From: Paraburkholderia sp. PREW-6R | GTDB lineage: Bacteria; Pseudomonadota; Gammaproteobacteria; Burkholderiales; Burkholderiaceae | Direction of reading: 5' to 3' | DNA: 64,000 nt | Assembly (NCBI RefSeq): GCF_039621805.1 | Contig: NZ_CP155076.1 | Location: 124,001-188,000 of the forward strand | Shown here: positions 38,119-46,703 of the stretch, in pieces | Layout of the letters: each line of letters begins with the position of its first letter | Position numbering within the stretch: the first letter of the stretch is position 1 | The notes under the pieces: model-generated | The model's input: only the letters and a program-made list of their open reading frames with translations | What the model was told of the DNA's origin: nothing | Databases searched by the model: none | Translations under genes and position numbers: made by a program

Positions 38119-38610
38119 ATGACTGGATTTGACATTCTGAAGTGGGTACCCTGCGATTCCCGCAGTGACATGGAAGCGCGCGCTTCCGGAGAGAAGGTTG
38201 TGGGAACGCTGCTGACCTCTGATGCGAATACGTGGGGATACGTTCAAACGCCGGAAGGCGGACATCTGAACATTGGCTACGCGAACATAGGGCTAGTGCC
38301 GCAGGCCGTGCTCGTAGGTCACCGTATGCTTGTGGGAGTCAACGAATGTTTGGTCGGCTATGACTTATCGGTCGGTGCCAAGTACTTCTCCTACCGCATG
38401 CCTTTGGTGTTTCACGAATTCATCTATGCTGGTGATTCGCTTATTGTTCGAGATGAGATGGGGTTTGTTGGCATTGCGCCAACCGGAAGCGAGCTCTGGA
38501 AGTTTGTAACTGAAGGTGTCATTGAAAGTTATACGATTACTTCTTCCGAAATCATCGGGAAAACGACTGAGGGTTCCCGTTTCTCGTTTGAACTGCCTGT
38601 GAGGGGGTAG
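38119..38610 (+). CDS. Candidate immunity protein of the CdiA-like exoprotein
   Basis: 163 residues, soluble, no signal peptide, rich in beta strands (GHLNIGYANIGLVPQAVLVG, then ECLVGYDLSVGAKYFSYRMP). The ATG is 2 bases after the exoprotein stop; an in-frame GTG at 38113 overlaps that stop. The GC content matches the low-GC C-terminal tip of the exoprotein rather than its body, as expected for a toxin-immunity cassette exchanged as a unit. The immunity role is inferred from position, size and composition; no family is recognised. A terminator follows at 38653. Confidence 0.7.
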   Translation: MTGFDILKWVPCDSRSDMEARASGEKVVGTLLTSDANTWGYVQTPEGGHLNIGYANIGLVPQAVLVGHRMLVGVNECLVGYDLSVGAKYFSYRMPLVFHEFIYAGDSLIVRDEMGFVGIAPTGSELWKFVTEGVIESYTITSSEIIGKTTEGSRFSFELPVRG

Positions 38611-38652
38611 TTGCCTTGACGGCTGTTGCCAAGAAGCGAGCGTGAATAACGG

Positions 38653-38680
38653 ACCCGGCCTCGGCCGGGTTTGTGCTTTA
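38653..38680 (+). terminator. Terminator after immunity candidate
   Basis: ACCCGGCC, loop TC, GGCCGGGT, then TTGTGCTTT. A similar hairpin recurs at 38984. Confidence 0.75.
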
Positions 38681-38755
38681 GCGCATCGGGGAGCATCGTG
38701 GCGCTGTCATCCGGTTTGTGCAATTCGTGGTCGTTGTGCGTGTGGCACCGGTTGG

Positions 38756-38926
38756 CTAGAAAATCCTCTTTGCGACTTCGCGGCGCACGTTCTCGTTGAG
38801 GTGCATTTCCCTGATTCCGTCGATCGCGCGCCGTAGCCACTCGTCGGCAATAACGCGATGAGAGTCGTGTTGCTCGACGGTCGGTGCGGCCGCCGAATTG
38901 GGCAAACGCTCGTTGTAGTTCAACAT
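38756..38926 (-). CDS. Small hypothetical protein
   Basis: 56 residues from ATG 38926 with SD AGGGGAG; a longer frame to 38971 lacks such support. The sequence MLNYNERLPNSAAAP is followed by a helical end (EWLRRAIDGIREMHLNENVR). Unknown function. It sits on the opposite strand just behind the toxin-immunity cassette, flanked by two nearly identical terminator hairpins. Confidence 0.55.
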   Translation of the reverse strand: MLNYNERLPNSAAAPTVEQHDSHRVIADEWLRRAIDGIREMHLNENVRREVAKRIF

Positions 38927-38983
38927 CAAAATCTCCCCTGTTAAGAGCACACACATTGCGCACGCGTCCAAGCGCTTGCATGC

Positions 38984-39012
38984 AAACCCGGCTTTGGCCG
39001 GGTTTGTTGTTT
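38984..39012 (+). terminator. Second copy of the AACCCGGC-type hairpin
   Basis: AAACCCGGC, loop TTTG, GCCGGGTTT, then GTTGTTT. Very similar to the hairpin at 38653, about 330 bases upstream. Confidence 0.7.
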
Positions 39013-39151
39013 GTGGAGTTCGCGATGCACGCTGTTGTGCGTGGTCGTGTCACGTGCGCGCCCGCTCGCGTGACGCAGGCTGTACGACGGCGATGCGCAG
39101 ATGCGCCGGTTTCTGTCCGGAAAAATTCCACTTCAAAGGCTGTGCAAGATA

Positions 39152-39200
39152 TGGGTTGTGGCCACAATCGCGGACACCGCGCGATCGTGGCCACAACCCA
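39152..39200. repeat. Long inverted repeat with 14-bp arms
   Basis: TGGGTTGTGGCCAC at 39152-39165 and its exact complement at 39187-39200 surround 21 bases that also contain complementary CGCG segments. No T-run follows on either strand. Confidence 0.8.
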
Positions 39201-39630
39201 CTTGGTCAGGCTGCGCCCGACACCCGAAGGCCAACGCGACGCTTCGCGTGCGGGTTGAGATCGTCTCCGCGCGCAGCTTGTTGACGCTCGGGAAACGGAA
39301 CGCAGGCGCAGCCGCGCCCAACGGAGCACGACATGCGATCGACAGACGCATGAACCTAGCACAAGCGCCGGGTTTGTCGTTTCTGGCGGTACGATTGCTT
39401 CTGTGCTTTGCGCTATGCACGGCCGGCGTCGGAGACATTCGTCGTGCCCCCTTAAGCTGAGAACGCCGGGTCGCGCCGTACCCGCACCGAAGCCTTCTGC
39501 AACTATTTGTACCTTCTCTGTACCTTGAGCGAACCCTTGTGAAACTGAATGAAACCTGTTGCATCCGCAATGAACCCATTTGCAACTGATCGAACCTGTC
39601 GGCGCAAAACTGGGTGTGAGAGGAGGCACG

Positions 39631-39971
39631 ATGGATATGTTCGACAAATTGCTACGCACTTCGTCAAACCTATCGTGCCCAACCGCACAACCGCCGGATT
39701 TACACCGCCTGACCCTTGACCACGAGAGCTTTGCAGTTGTTTGGCTGCTGACGATGATCGGGGCCGGGTGTGGCAGATGTACGGCCGTCGCACTGCGGAC
39801 GCGAAGATGGGCCGTGGCGAGGTACGGCACCTGTACATGGTTGCGCCGCTGGGCGGTGTGTGGAATGTGTCGGCCCTTGCGGCCGATCGTGAAATCATTG
39901 TTCGCGGTAATGCTGAAGCTGGATCACATCTAATAACAGTTGATCACAGAAAAGTGGAAAAAGGCTGTTAA
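39631..39971 (+). pseudogene. Frameshifted hypothetical gene
   Basis: Starts with an excellent SD (GAGGAGG, AGGAGG core) before ATG 39631 and reads MDMFDKLLRTSSNLS to about ESFAVV. From about 39741 the coding-like, GC3-rich frame is a different one: DDDRGRVWQMYGRR, then RHLYMVAPLGGVWNVSALA, stopping at 39971. The two parts join sensibly with a single-base shift near 39740. It may be a real mutation, a sequencing error or programmed frameshifting. The product would be about 113 residues, possibly a small immunity- or adhesin-associated protein; family unknown. Confidence 0.45.
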
Positions 39972-40091
39972 TGTCTACCGCAAAATATGGGGGGTCAAGT
40001 GACGGTTTGCCCGGGGCGACGTATTGTCCGCGGGTAGCGGTGACGAGGACTACAAAGGCTATTGAATTCCCCAAACAAAGCTAGGCATGCA

Positions 40092-41102
40092 ATGGACATG
40101 ATGCAAGGGATTCAGACGTTCGTCGCGGTAGCGGATTCTGGAGGCTTTACCGCGGCGGCAAAGCGTCTGTGCGTTGGAACACCGCAGGTTTCGCGCGCAA
40201 TCGTTGACCTCGAAACTCATCTCGGTGCCCGGTTAATTAATCGAACGACCCGGTACGTCGCGTTAACTTCTATAGGAGAGCGCTATCTCGCACATTGCAG
40301 GTCGATCCTCGAGCGGCTGCGACTGGCGGAAGCTGAAGCCGCTTCGTTATGTGCCCAGCCGGCAGGCACACTGCGTGTGGGGATCTCCCCCTTATTCGAC
40401 AGGCATCACCTCCTTTCCGTGATCTCAGGCTACCTCGAGCGGTTTCCCGAGATCTCGGTCGAGCTTGTGCGTGGGCATGCGAATTCGGACGCCCATCTTC
40501 AAGACTGCGATGTCATGCTGCGATGTGGTGCGCCGTCGGATAGTGATCACGTTTTGTCCAGGAACCTCGGCGCCTTTGGAGCTGTCCTGTGCGCATCGCC
40601 TGCCTATCTGGCCCGTCACGGGTTGCCAGAAGCGGTAGATGATCTACGGCGACACCGTTGTCTCGTCTTAAATGATGGCAGCGCTGATCCGGGGCAATGG
40701 TCTTTCGAAACTGCCGAAGGCAGAAAGTCATTCAAAATTACATCGACGCCGCTACAGGCGGATCTTATCGAAACTCTGGAGTACGCAGTCCTAAGCGGTG
40801 CGGGCATTGGACCCGTGATGCTGCCGAGGGCTGCTCCTGCGCTCGGTTCCGGCAATCTTGTCCGCGTGCTATCGCAGCATAGTTTTGCGCAAACGAACGC
40901 GCTCGTTTCATATCTCGCCGCACATGGTTCCGATGCAAAGGTTCAGACATGGGTGGATTTCGTGGCGCAACAGTTCCCTCGCTTGCTCGCCGGGGATCAA
41001 AAATTCATGCCTGGAAGTTCGGTAGCCGTCGTGGATGTTCGCGGCGACATGAGTTCCGAACAGAATGACGTCTCAAAGCCTGCCCGTGTAGTTACTCCTT
41101 GA
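40092..41102 (+). CDS. LysR-family transcriptional regulator
   Basis: 336 residues from ATG 40092 (MDMMQGIQTFVAVADSGGFT). The N-terminal winged HTH is typical: FTAAAKRLCVGTPQVSRAIV, DLETHLGARLINRTTRYVAL and TSIGERYLAHC. The C-terminal co-inducer domain of the periplasmic-binding type starts at GTLRVGISPLFDRHHLL and has a DVMLRCG strand. These proteins bind as tetramers and respond to a small ligand. LysR regulators often control a neighbouring gene. Here the porin 124 bases downstream, in the same direction, is the obvious candidate, but that is inference. Confidence 0.95.
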   Translation: MDMMQGIQTFVAVADSGGFTAAAKRLCVGTPQVSRAIVDLETHLGARLINRTTRYVALTSIGERYLAHCRSILERLRLAEAEAASLCAQPAGTLRVGISPLFDRHHLLSVISGYLERFPEISVELVRGHANSDAHLQDCDVMLRCGAPSDSDHVLSRNLGAFGAVLCASPAYLARHGLPEAVDDLRRHRCLVLNDGSADPGQWSFETAEGRKSFKITSTPLQADLIETLEYAVLSGAGIGPVMLPRAAPALGSGNLVRVLSQHSFAQTNALVSYLAAHGSDAKVQTWVDFVAQQFPRLLAGDQKFMPGSSVAVVDVRGDMSSEQNDVSKPARVVTP

Positions 41103-41226
41103 TAGGGATCCACCCCTTCCTGTGTCACTTTTAGGAAACACTAAATAAATTTTCTATTCCTAAGCGTATCGGGCTGCGCTAACCTCCACGCCGCAACATA
41201 ACCTGTTAATCCAAGTGGAGAAATGA

Positions 41227-42363
41227 ATGAAAAAGCTAGTAATGTCGACCCTCTCGCTGGCGTCACTCGCAACCGTGGGCGTTGCGAATGCACAAAGCAG
41301 TGTGACGTTGTATGGCGTGATCGATGATTCTGTGCAGTTCGTGCACAACACGACCGCAGCAAGTGGGAACGCCAACTCTATCGGCATGGTAGGCGGTAAT
41401 TTGCAGGGCAATCGCTGGGGTATGAAAGGCTCAGAAGACCTTGGTAACGGTATCAAGGCCATTTTCCAGTTGGAAAACGGCTTTAACCCGAACAACGGCA
41501 AACTTAATCAAGGTAATCGCATGTTTGGGCGTCAGGCGTATGTTGGCCTGACGGATGATGCTTACGGCACTTTGACTCTCGGCCGACAGTACGATCCGGT
41601 GGTGGATCTCGTTCAGCCGCTCACGGCGGATAACTACTGGGGCTCTACCTTTACGACTCCGAGCGATGTTGATAATAACGACAACAGCTCGCGCACGAAC
41701 AACGCTGCGAAGTACGTTTCACCGGTATGGGCGGGCCTGCAGTTTGAAGGCATGTATGCATTCGGAGGTGCTGCTGGTTCAACAGGATCTGGGCAGACCT
41801 GGTCCCTCGCGGCAACCTACGGGGCCGGTCCGTTTAGCATCGCGGCAGGCTATATTGTCATGGATAATTCCAACACGACAATGGCTCGCATCGGTTGGAA
41901 CTCCGGGGCCACTTCGGACGGAACGTTCAATTCGATCAATCTCCCGTACCAATCTGCAAAGTCCATTAATATTGCCTCTATCGCGGGCCAGTATGTTGCG
42001 GGCCCATTCACTCTCGGTGCGCGTTACAGCAACGCCCAGTACAAGCCGGATGCACTCTCTGCTTTTTCTGCTACCCAAAAGTATGATGTTGGTGCCGGCT
42101 TTGTAAATTACCAGGTGACTCCTGCTGCAATGATTGGTCTTGGCTACACTTACACCCACGGCAAGGGCAACGTGTCTGAGTCCTATCATCAAGTATCGCT
42201 TGGAGGGGATTACAACCTATCGAAACGAACCGACGTTTACCTCGTAGGCGCCTATCAGCATGCGAATGGCGCTGGTGCGTTCGCTTCGGTCGCCGACTAT
42301 GACTATCTGTCAACGGCGAAGTCGCAAGAGATAGTAAGTCTGGGAATGCGCCACAAATTCTAA
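41227..42363 (+). CDS. Gram-negative porin, second copy
   Basis: 378-residue trimeric outer membrane porin. The signal peptide MKKLVMSTLSLASLATVGVANA is followed by QSSVTLYGVIDDSVQFVHNT. Conserved barrel motifs are LQGNRWGMKGSEDLGNGIKA and GRQAYVGLTDD, and the chain ends LGMRHKF. SD: GTGGAGAAATGA. It is of the same family as 27678-28883 but clearly diverged in the loops, so probably of different selectivity. A hairpin follows at 42392. The AT-rich stretch just before the gene is a likely promoter. Confidence 0.96.
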   Translation: MKKLVMSTLSLASLATVGVANAQSSVTLYGVIDDSVQFVHNTTAASGNANSIGMVGGNLQGNRWGMKGSEDLGNGIKAIFQLENGFNPNNGKLNQGNRMFGRQAYVGLTDDAYGTLTLGRQYDPVVDLVQPLTADNYWGSTFTTPSDVDNNDNSSRTNNAAKYVSPVWAGLQFEGMYAFGGAAGSTGSGQTWSLAATYGAGPFSIAAGYIVMDNSNTTMARIGWNSGATSDGTFNSINLPYQSAKSINIASIAGQYVAGPFTLGARYSNAQYKPDALSAFSATQKYDVGAGFVNYQVTPAAMIGLGYTYTHGKGNVSESYHQVSLGGDYNLSKRTDVYLVGAYQHANGAGAFASVADYDYLSTAKSQEIVSLGMRHKF

Positions 42364-43989
42364 GCGTCACTCGTAGCACAAGGAAGCCAAAGCAAACCCT
42401 CGGCCGAGAGGCCTGGGGTTTGCGTGAATCTGAAGTCAGCCCCAAACTTCATCACAAAGCATGAGCGAGACTGAACTCGCTTCATGTACGCTAAAGAGAG
42501 AATCGAATCAAAAATTTGTGCTAGCCGCGTTATTGCTCAGGGGTGCAAAGAACCTTACGATGAACGGTTTGACCTGTCAGAGGTGCTCATGAGCTGAAAA
42601 ACTGGCGTCGCAGAGAAATGGTGAAGTGGGACTGCACCGAGAAGTTGGCATTCAGGGCGCCGTGACGGCCGCACTTACGTTGGGAATACTGTCCAGTCGT
42701 CAACGAACAGCCTAAGGGTTCGATCGTAACGCTTAGGCGACCAAGGCCGTCGGTGATTCCTAGCAGACCGTTTAAGCAGATTCGTTATCAGGCGTGTTGC
42801 GCAAGGCACGGCAAGGTCTTGCGGTCTGTCCGATTAATATCCCTGCAATCGCTACCGGCCTAGAAGCAATCAGCAACGTGATGCGGGCAATGAACGGTGA
42901 CAAGGCAACAACGGCGCTGGCATCCAGTGGCGGAAGGGGCATCGTTGGGCAGCGCATGCCGCGGGAGGATTCGCTCGATACTCAATTGTCCGCTGCTTTC
43001 TAATTGCCTCTAAATCTCAGGATATACGGTTGCTAAAAAATTTAGGTTGATGTGCAGATTCAAGTGCAAAGACGCCGAGGATCATAGCGGTGATTGCGGC
43101 AGCACCCCGTCCCAGACCATTCATCGGTGAGGGGCAATATCGGTAGCACGGCCAATTACCTAGGATATCGGGCTGGCGCAAGCCTAAGGGTGAAGTTGCT
43201 TGACAACATGACGGACGTCCTGTTGCCTAGCTAGACCAGCGCCTACGAGAATCTCGATCTCATTGCGGTAGAACCAGTCATGGCATCTAGGTCGCAACAC
43301 CCGACGCACTTGGCAGAATGACTCAATTATCGAGCCGGTACGCGACGACGAGCGAGATCGTGCTGTGTTGGCCGTGCTGGAGGCAAGTTGGTTCTTGAAT
43401 TCCAGTGAACATAGTGAGTTCTCGGCATTCGGGTTGAGTGGCGCGCGGTATGAGCAGTGGGCAAGCCCATGGCTGAATACGGTAAAAGGAAGCGCTGATC
43501 ACTATTCAAGGAAATGAAAAATTGCGGCATCGAAAACCAGCGCGGCTTCCATGAGACGTCCGGTTTTTGAGAACCTTGAGGAATTGAGTGCGCTGACGGT
43601 GGTAAAGACTGGTTTATGCGAATCCGAGCCGATGCAGAGGTTGGGAAATTTGACATAGCGTCAAGACTTTCGTTGAGCCGCCGGACCTTCACGCACGAAC
43701 GATTTCCACAGCGCTCAGCTGAGTTGCGTTTCGAATGAAGGACCGCACGGCGCGCCAGCATAGCTATTACGCTGCGAGGGCTTTCGCTAGATCAGGCCAT
43801 TGCCGCTGTTCGCTGTTCCCCCTGAGGTGGCGGCCTTAGGTAAGCGCTAAGCGACTGATTGCGCTGCATCTCGCCGAGCCACGACGGCTTTTATTCAAAA
43901 CGCAGCTTTTTCTAACTGATCTTTCCGGCACTCGGCTGCGGCGAGAGTTAGTCGCCGAACCGACTGATCCCTAGCGGGTGGAAACCTGT
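42364..43989. other. 1.6-kb gene-poor stretch
   Basis: No intact gene. A terminator-like hairpin follows the porin (42392-42423). A plus-strand frame at about 43313-43519 reads like protein (ERDRAVLAVLEASWFLNSSE, then AFGLSGARYEQWASPWLN) but has no start and no recognised family, suggesting a gene fragment. The rest is featureless to me. Confidence 0.4.
42392..42423 (+). terminator. Hairpin after second porin
   Basis: GCAAACCC and GGGTTTGC form the outer stem and GGCC/GGCC the inner stem around GAGA. There is only a short T-run inside the arm, so it is a terminator-like hairpin. Confidence 0.5.
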
Positions 43990-44433
43990 ATGACCAAAAT
44001 ATATCGCGCCGTGTTGCTCTCGACCTGCACCGCACTATTGGCTGCCGGCTGTGCATCAGGACCGCAATTCAGAGAGATGGATGCCTCGGGCATACCAACG
44101 CTGCAGCCCAACCATGGACGGGTATATTTTTTCCGGGAAAGCTCGTTTCTTGGTGCCGGAGTTAGTCCACTCATCAATATCGACGGCGTTGCAGTTGGCC
44201 GTTCAGTCACAGGCCAGTATTTCTATGTTGACGAACCAGCGGGCGAGCACACGGTGTCAGTGAGAACGGAGGCGGAAAACACGCTCACGTTGTCGCTTGC
44301 CGCAGGTGAAACAAAATATGTGCGGACCACTGTGACTCCCGGATTCATCGTTGGCCACGTCCGTCCCTTTGTGGAGACTCCGGAAGCCGCGGCCGGGCAT
44401 ATGAAGTCGCTCAAATATGTGGGCCGACAGTGA
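43990..44433 (+). CDS. DUF2846-type lipoprotein
   Basis: 147 residues from ATG 43990 (SD GGTGGAAA). The lipoprotein signal peptide ends in the lipobox LLAAGC, so Cys19 would be acylated and the protein anchored in an envelope membrane. The body GRVYFFRESSFLGAGVSPLI, NIDGVAVGRSVTGQYFYVD and PAGEHTVSVRT matches the small beta-rich DUF2846 family of unknown function. It lies just upstream of the two-partner secretion operon. Burkholderia CDI operons also contain a small lipoprotein gene (bcpO), but I see no homology that proves equivalence. Confidence 0.82.
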   Translation: MTKIYRAVLLSTCTALLAAGCASGPQFREMDASGIPTLQPNHGRVYFFRESSFLGAGVSPLINIDGVAVGRSVTGQYFYVDEPAGEHTVSVRTEAENTLTLSLAAGETKYVRTTVTPGFIVGHVRPFVETPEAAAGHMKSLKYVGRQ

Positions 44434-44546
44434 AAAAGGTTCAGAGCAATAAGGCCTGGCTTGAGATCAACGAGGCGCCGGGCGGTATTAATCTGTTGGG
44501 AATGCCGTATGCGCCGGTCCACGTCTTTGAGCCGGGTCGCCAGTGA
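44430..44546 (+). CDS. Micro-ORF overlapping the lipoprotein stop
   Basis: 38 residues; GTG 44430 overlaps the lipoprotein stop (GTGA). Reads VKKVQSNKAWLEINEAPGG, then NLLGMPYAPVHVF. No signal peptide or membrane segment. The four-base overlap is typical of coupled translation and the sequence is not random in composition, but without homologues it could equally be the eroded end of another gene. Confidence 0.35.
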   Translation: MKKVQSNKAWLEINEAPGGINLLGMPYAPVHVFEPGRQ

Positions 44547-44654
44547 CTAGCGGAGACGGGGTTCTTAACATTAAGACCGGCGCAACGACGAAACACCGCT
44601 TTGTCGGACTATGGCTCATTGCGGGACTTAACAATCAGACAGGCTTCACGCTGG

Positions 44655-46703
44655 ATGAATATTTCTCAACGGTTCATGACCGCTATTGTACTCGGCTCGC
44701 TATTGGAGGTTCTTGGCGCGGCAGCTGACGGTGCCGCCATCGTTGCAGACGGCGGCACCGCTACCTCTGTATTAACCAGGTCGAATGGCCACCAGACCGT
44801 GAACATAGCCCCTGCGATCGGTGGCGTTTCAAACAACACCTATTCGTTATTCAATGTCACATCGGCGGGCGCGGACCTGGACAACGTCGGCATCAATGCG
44901 CGAACGATCGTCAACCAGGTCACCAGCACCAATCCCTCGCTGATTCAGGGTGCCATTTCGGTACTCGGTCCACGCGCAAACGTCATCCTGGCGAATCCGA
45001 ATGGCGTCACCATTGACGGGGGGAGCTTCATCAACGCCGGACACGTCGTGCTCTCGACCGGGCAGGTCTCGTTCAACGACCTCACACCGGCGCCCGGCGT
45101 AACCCAGCGCAACGTCGTGCTCACGACGAGTCAGGGGACGATTACGATTGGTCCCGGCGGCCTCACCGGAACGCTGATCAACCTCGACCTGATCGCGAAG
45201 CAGCTTGCCATCAACGGCCCCGTCACGAACAGCTTTACCAGTTCGAACAGCGGCATCCGTGCGATCGTCGGCGACAGCACGAACACTTACAACACCAGCT
45301 TTTCGCCCTCGGACAACACACACGACTGGCTGGCGAGCAGCACCTCGCCGGGCTCGACCAGCTCCGCGCTTGCGGTGGACATCAGCGCGTTGGGCAGCCT
45401 CACGGCCGGACGCATCGAGCTGATCGTGAACGACCAAGGCGCGGGCGTACGCAGTTTCGGCAAGCTTTATGCAAACGCGGGTGACGCAATCATTCTCGCT
45501 AACGGCGATGTCGGTGTGACCGATGGTTCCATCGTTGCCGAACACGACGTCCAGCTCAGCACGCCCGGGGCCGTAGCGCTTACGCATGCGCAGGTGAACG
45601 CTGCCAACGACGTGAACATCAGCGCGAACGGCATCGCCCTCAGCGACAACGGCAACGGCGCCACGCTTCTGGCCGCAAACACCGGCTCCGTGAATCTGAC
45701 GAGTACAGGCGACATTTCGAATACCGGCAGCGCGATCCAGGCTGGCTCGGTTGCGTCCGATGGCACCAAGGCCGATGGAAACGTGTCGCTGACAGCAAGC
45801 GGCAACATCGTCAATGACTCAACGCCGGCTAACCTCGGCATCATTTTTTCAGCGAACGGCTCGACGGCTCTTTCCGCGCGAGGCAATATCACCAACGACA
45901 ACGCCCGCATTCTGGCCAACGGTGCAGTAACGCTCGCCGCGCAGGGCGACGTGCAGAACGTCATCGACCACACTGGCGGCACCAACGGCGGTGCTCCCGT
46001 TGCATACTCGAACACGGGCGGCAGCTTCATCTTCTTTACCCACACGTCGAGCGGCTTTAACGTCGACTACGGTACCGTCACCGAGCCGACCCAACTGGCC
46101 TACATCGCATCGACAGGCGGGCCGGTGGGCATTTCCGGTCAGAACGTCAGGAATTCCGGCGGCATCATCCAGTCGAACGACGCGGGCATAACGATCACCG
46201 CGCAAAACGCGTTCAGCAACGCAGCGGTTTTTACCGGACAGGCGAGCTACGCCCGTAGCTGCTGGATCTTCTGCCACTCGAGCGCGGCAAGCAATGTCGC
46301 GCCGTACGGCGGCACCATCCAATCTGGCACCGACATTTCGATTACCGCGGGCAAAACCGCGAGCAACATCGGCGGCAATGTTTTCGCGCAGGGCAATATC
46401 AACGTCACGGCACCGACGACCTATGCAACCGGCGTGACCGGCTTTTCGGCCATCAATCAGGATCGTGGCTTCAAGGCGTTCTTTGGGAGCACGTGGGCCC
46501 AGATCATCGCGACCGATGTTGGCGGCGGCTTCACGGCCGATGGATCGGTCTTGCTCACCGGTGACGCGATTATTAACGGTGGCTATATCAACGGCGCGAA
46601 AGGCGTCTCGGCGACGGGCGGCATCACAACGCTTCGCTCGCCTGCCACGACGCCTGTGCAGCTTGGCCAGCATCTGGGTCTCACTACCTGGATTGGCTTC
46701 TGA
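44655..46703 (+). CDS. Two-partner secretion exoprotein, short haemagglutinin-type
   Basis: 682 residues from ATG 44655 (frame open to a TTG at 44601). The signal peptide MTAIVLGSLLEVLGAAADGA is followed by a TPS domain with VNIAPAIGGVSNNTYSLFNV, the NPxG motif NVILANPNGVTIDGGSFINA and IVNQVTSTNPSLIQGAISVL. After the TPS domain a beta-helical part continues with haemagglutinin-like repeats (INAANDVNISANGI type), one local Cys pair (SCWIFC) and the C-terminus ending TTWIGF. There is no toxin-like tip. It is fused translationally to the transporter gene: TGA and ATG share one base. It is probably a surface adhesin or released protein. Confidence 0.92.
   Translation: MNISQRFMTAIVLGSLLEVLGAAADGAAIVADGGTATSVLTRSNGHQTVNIAPAIGGVSNNTYSLFNVTSAGADLDNVGINARTIVNQVTSTNPSLIQGAISVLGPRANVILANPNGVTIDGGSFINAGHVVLSTGQVSFNDLTPAPGVTQRNVVLTTSQGTITIGPGGLTGTLINLDLIAKQLAINGPVTNSFTSSNSGIRAIVGDSTNTYNTSFSPSDNTHDWLASSTSPGSTSSALAVDISALGSLTAGRIELIVNDQGAGVRSFGKLYANAGDAIILANGDVGVTDGSIVAEHDVQLSTPGAVALTHAQVNAANDVNISANGIALSDNGNGATLLAANTGSVNLTSTGDISNTGSAIQAGSVASDGTKADGNVSLTASGNIVNDSTPANLGIIFSANGSTALSARGNITNDNARILANGAVTLAAQGDVQNVIDHTGGTNGGAPVAYSNTGGSFIFFTHTSSGFNVDYGTVTEPTQLAYIASTGGPVGISGQNVRNSGGIIQSNDAGITITAQNAFSNAAVFTGQASYARSCWIFCHSSAASNVAPYGGTIQSGTDISITAGKTASNIGGNVFAQGNINVTAPTTYATGVTGFSAINQDRGFKAFFGSTWAQIIATDVGGGFTADGSVLLTGDAIINGGYINGAKGVSATGGITTLRSPATTPVQLGQHLGLTTWIGF

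Larger units (their letters stand above)
38927..39630. other. Region with hairpins, no confident gene
   Basis: Contains the plus-strand hairpin at 38984-39012 and a long inverted repeat at 39152-39200. GC-rich shadow frames occur on both strands; none has a good start or domain. It could be the scar of displaced toxin-immunity cassettes, though I see no toxin sequence. Confidence 0.35.

Noticed and set aside
38529..39830. 433-codon minus-strand ORF behind the immunity gene
   Set aside because: Overlaps the 3' end of the immunity candidate and other signals; Arg/Ser/Cys-rich, no domain, no start signal.
42445..43977. Search for a CRISPR array, tRNA or rRNA in this and other gaps
   Set aside because: No regularly spaced direct repeats, and no cloverleaf with CCA-type end or rRNA-like sequence was recognised anywhere in the window.
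43990..44433. Equating the DUF2846 lipoprotein with BcpO of Burkholderia CDI operons
   Set aside because: Only the lipoprotein nature and neighbourhood agree; it is far from the CdiA-like gene and belongs to a different, widespread family.
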